Source of the DNA: Planctomycetia bacterium
GTDB taxonomy: Bacteria > Planctomycetota > Planctomycetia > Gemmatales > Gemmataceae
Direction: 5' to 3'
DNA: 5,810 nucleotides
Assembly: GCA_022616395.1 (NCBI GenBank)
Contig: JAKEEV010000685.1
Coordinates: 1 to 5,810, forward strand
The position numbers and the translations under genes are program-made. The notes under the pieces are model-generated. The model saw only the letters and a program-made list of their open reading frames with translations, did no database searches and was not told the DNA's origin. This document shows, piece by piece, positions 3,968-5,810 of the stretch. Positions within the stretch are counted from its first letter, which is position 1, and every line of letters starts with the position of its first letter.

Positions 3968-5810
3968 TCAAAACGTCTTTTCGCACACCATACAGTATCT
4001 CGTGCCGGGCGCGCCAGGCGATTTGCGTCCACAAGTCGGGCACGCGTCCGCGTCGCTGACTTTCGGGCCACTCGCGGGCACAGTCGGCGCGGCTGGCGCG
4101 GGCGGTTTGGCGGCAGCGGGCGCGGGTGGCGCTTTTGGCTTGCTCGGCGCAGGCGAAGCGACCGGGGCCGGCATCGGCGGCTTCACCGACGCGGGCGCGG
4201 GTGGCTTCATCGGTGCCGGAGGCGCTGTGGGTTTCGGAGCAACAGGCGCGGGCCTGGCAGCAGCCGGGGAAGCCGGCGCGGGTGGCTTCGCGGGCTCCGG
4301 ACGCGGAACGGGCTTCCCCTCATCCACATCCAGAATTGACTTCGTCGCCGGCCGAGCGGGCGCGCTGGACATTGGCATCGGCATCGGGATGTCGTCATCC
4401 GCGGTCATCGGGTCAGGTTTCGGCGCAACGGACTTCTGCGCGATGGGTGCCGGTGGAGGAACAACCGGCGCGGGCGCGAGTACCACCGCGGGCGAAACGG
4501 GTCGCTTCGGCATCGCGGGCGCTGGTGCGGGCGCGGGTGGAACGGGCCGCGTGGATCGCTTCGGCACTGGCGGAGGAGTTTTCGCCAGCGTTGGTGCGCT
4601 CAGAGTGCGCACGATCACCGTCACGTTCCCCGCGGTGCGCACATCGCCATCAAACACAATCAACTCCCGCCGCGACAGAACCTCCTCGCACTGAACCTTT
4701 CCGTCTCGAATTGAGTATCGCAGAGCAACATCAGGCGCTCCTCGTGCCCACACAGTACAAGAGCGCGCATCGCTACCGACGGCCACCGGCTCCGAGCCGA
4801 GGTTCACGGTAATCATCTCGCGGTCGCCAAAGCGCACTTCAAGCCACGCCCGGCGGAACGCGGCTTCGACAAACGCGACCATGAGGCCAATGCAAAAGCC
4901 CAACAGAGCCGCTCCGCCGAGGCGACCAACCCAGTCCTTGACTTCCGACATGAACCAAAACGTCAGCGCGCCCAACAGCCCGCCTCCGAGTCCCGCGAGA
5001 GCGGCCTTCTTGCCATCCAGATTCGGAATGAAGAAACTCACGCCCCAACCAAGCAGGACACCAAGCAGCATCCAGCCCACCACGAACCCCAGCTTCGCCA
5101 CACCCACTGATACCAGCACGAAATACAGCGACTGACCAACCGTTCCCGACACGAACCCGGCGATAATCGCTCCGATGATTACCACCGCAATCGGCACCCG
5201 CCCGCTGGCGAACATCGGCTTACCGAGATACTTGTTCTGCACCGCGACAAGAGCCAGACACAATCCAACAGCGAGTAGAGCCGTCCAGAACCCGATGGCC
5301 AGCACCATCCACAGCGAGAATTGCACGACGGGTTTGGTAATGGTGAGTTGCGGATCGATGGAATGACTCACGCGGTCGCCGGTCGCAACGAGTTTGATTC
5401 GCGTCTTACCGGGAACGGCCGCGTCAGTGGTCTTAATCAACAACTCGCCGTCGATCTGGCTTGGTTCAAGGACAAGTGGTTCGGCCGTGACGTGTGCGGG
5501 TAAACCCTCGACCTTCACTTCTACCTTGCTGTGGAAGAACTCGCGGCTGATCGCGACTGGTACTTTGAGTGTCGTGGCCGGCGGCAACTCGAACTCCGGC
5601 GGCGCGAACAACTCGATGCGCGGCTCAAGCTGGAACTCGTAGATAAGCTTCTTCGCTCCGCCGTCGGGTGTATCTTCTTTCTGAATCGTCCCCACGAACT
5701 CCTTACGTTGACCCCCGTGCAACACGTTGATCTTGTAAGTCGTCTCGGTCGGCCCTCGTGTGGAACATCGCTTGAAGAAGTTCAGGTAGACGCGGTACCG
5801 GCCCATCGGA
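3968..5810 (-). CDS. Membrane protein with FHA-like domain, Pro/Ala linker and C-terminal zinc ribbon (N-terminus outside the window)
   Basis: The frame is open to the right edge. An ATG occurs at 5806 but the window opens inside what looks like a beta domain (GRYRVYLNFF, then YKINVLHGGQRKEFVGTI), so the true start is probably further upstream. Counting from that ATG: 1-158 beta-rich, including an Ig-like stretch; five likely membrane helices at about 162-190, 205-232, 236-260, 267-286 and 295-316; 320-402 a small beta domain reminiscent of FHA (LEVRFGDRE, PVAVGSDARSCTV, LRYSIRDGKV) without the usual phosphopeptide-binding Arg/Ser/His pattern; 405-586 a Pro/Ala linker with three KPPAPA units; 589-608 a zinc ribbon CPTC-x12-CMVC. 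Positive charges after helices 1, 3 and 5 suggest the N-terminal part is outside and the FHA-like domain and ribbon are cytoplasmic. Followed by 172 bases of hairpins, then the vWA gene. It may anchor or recruit the vWA and PP2C proteins; this is inference, and the family is not recognised by name. Confidence 0.9.
   Translation of the reverse strand, partial: PMGRYRVYLNFFKRCSTRGPTETTYKINVLHGGQRKEFVGTIQKEDTPDGGAKKLIYEFQLEPRIELFAPPEFELPPATTLKVPVAISREFFHSKVEVKVEGLPAHVTAEPLVLEPSQIDGELLIKTTDAAVPGKTRIKLVATGDRVSHSIDPQLTITKPVVQFSLWMVLAIGFWTALLAVGLCLALVAVQNKYLGKPMFASGRVPIAVVIIGAIIAGFVSGTVGQSLYFVLVSVGVAKLGFVVGWMLLGVLLGWGVSFFIPNLDGKKAALAGLGGGLLGALTFWFMSEVKDWVGRLGGAALLGFCIGLMVAFVEAAFRRAWLEVRFGDREMITVNLGSEPVAVGSDARSCTVWARGAPDVALRYSIRDGKVQCEEVLSRRELIVFDGDVRTAGNVTVIVRTLSAPTLAKTPPPVPKRSTRPVPPAPAPAPAMPKRPVSPAVVLAPAPVVPPPAPIAQKSVAPKPDPMTADDDIPMPMPMSSAPARPATKSILDVDEGKPVPRPEPAKPPAPASPAAARPAPVAPKPTAPPAPMKPPAPASVKPPMPAPVASPAPSKPKAPPAPAAAKPPAPAAPTVPASGPKVSDADACPTCGRKSPGAPGTRYCMVCEKTF

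Noticed and set aside
3840..4694. Plus-strand open frame of 284 codons rich in Gly and Ala
   Set aside because: It is the complement of the Pro/Ala linker of the membrane protein and starts inside the hairpin cluster; low complexity explains its length.
5804..5806. ATG as the true start of the membrane protein
   Set aside because: The frame stays open to the edge with a Pro codon before it, the following residues look like the middle of a beta domain, and only four upstream bases are visible, so no ribosome binding site can be judged.

Overview
The window is one block of four genes, all read on the minus strand, so biological order runs from the right end to the left. GC is high, the genes are closely packed, and short palindromic repeats sit between and inside genes. 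With the protein types present (vWA, a PP2C-type phosphatase, a Pro/Ala-rich membrane protein with a zinc ribbon, a secreted protein of unknown family), this suggests a large planctomycete genome of the Gemmata type. That assignment is inference from style; there is no rRNA or marker gene here.

Layout in transcription order. (1) 5810-3968: the C-terminal 613 codons of a membrane protein that enters from outside the window: a beta-rich outer part, about five membrane helices, a small FHA-like beta domain, a long Pro/Ala linker and a four-cysteine zinc ribbon at the very C-terminus. (2) 3967-3796: a 172-base gap filled with a run of hairpins, all with the three-base loop TCC/GGA, including a 28-base perfect inverted repeat. 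(3) 3795-2899: a complete 298-residue vWA protein with an intact metal (MIDAS) site. (4) 2898-2820: a short gap carrying heptad repeats in inverted orientation, which also supply the likely start codon of the next gene. (5) 2819-753: a 688-residue fusion of a vWA-like domain that has lost its MIDAS residues to a PP2C phosphatase domain with an acidic tail; two inverted copies of a REP-like palindromic element are read through in frame in the tail. (6) 736-1: the first 245 codons of a secreted protein with a clear signal peptide, running off the left edge.

How they may work together: a vWA protein next to a PP2C phosphatase is the core of the TerY-P type of signalling module described in tellurite-resistance-linked loci, where the third partner is a protein kinase. 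No kinase is visible here; it would have to lie outside the window. The membrane protein, with its predicted cytoplasmic FHA-like domain and zinc ribbon, is a plausible membrane anchor for such a phospho-signalling complex, and the secreted protein a possible extracytoplasmic partner or cargo. The gene layout is seen; the joint function is inference.
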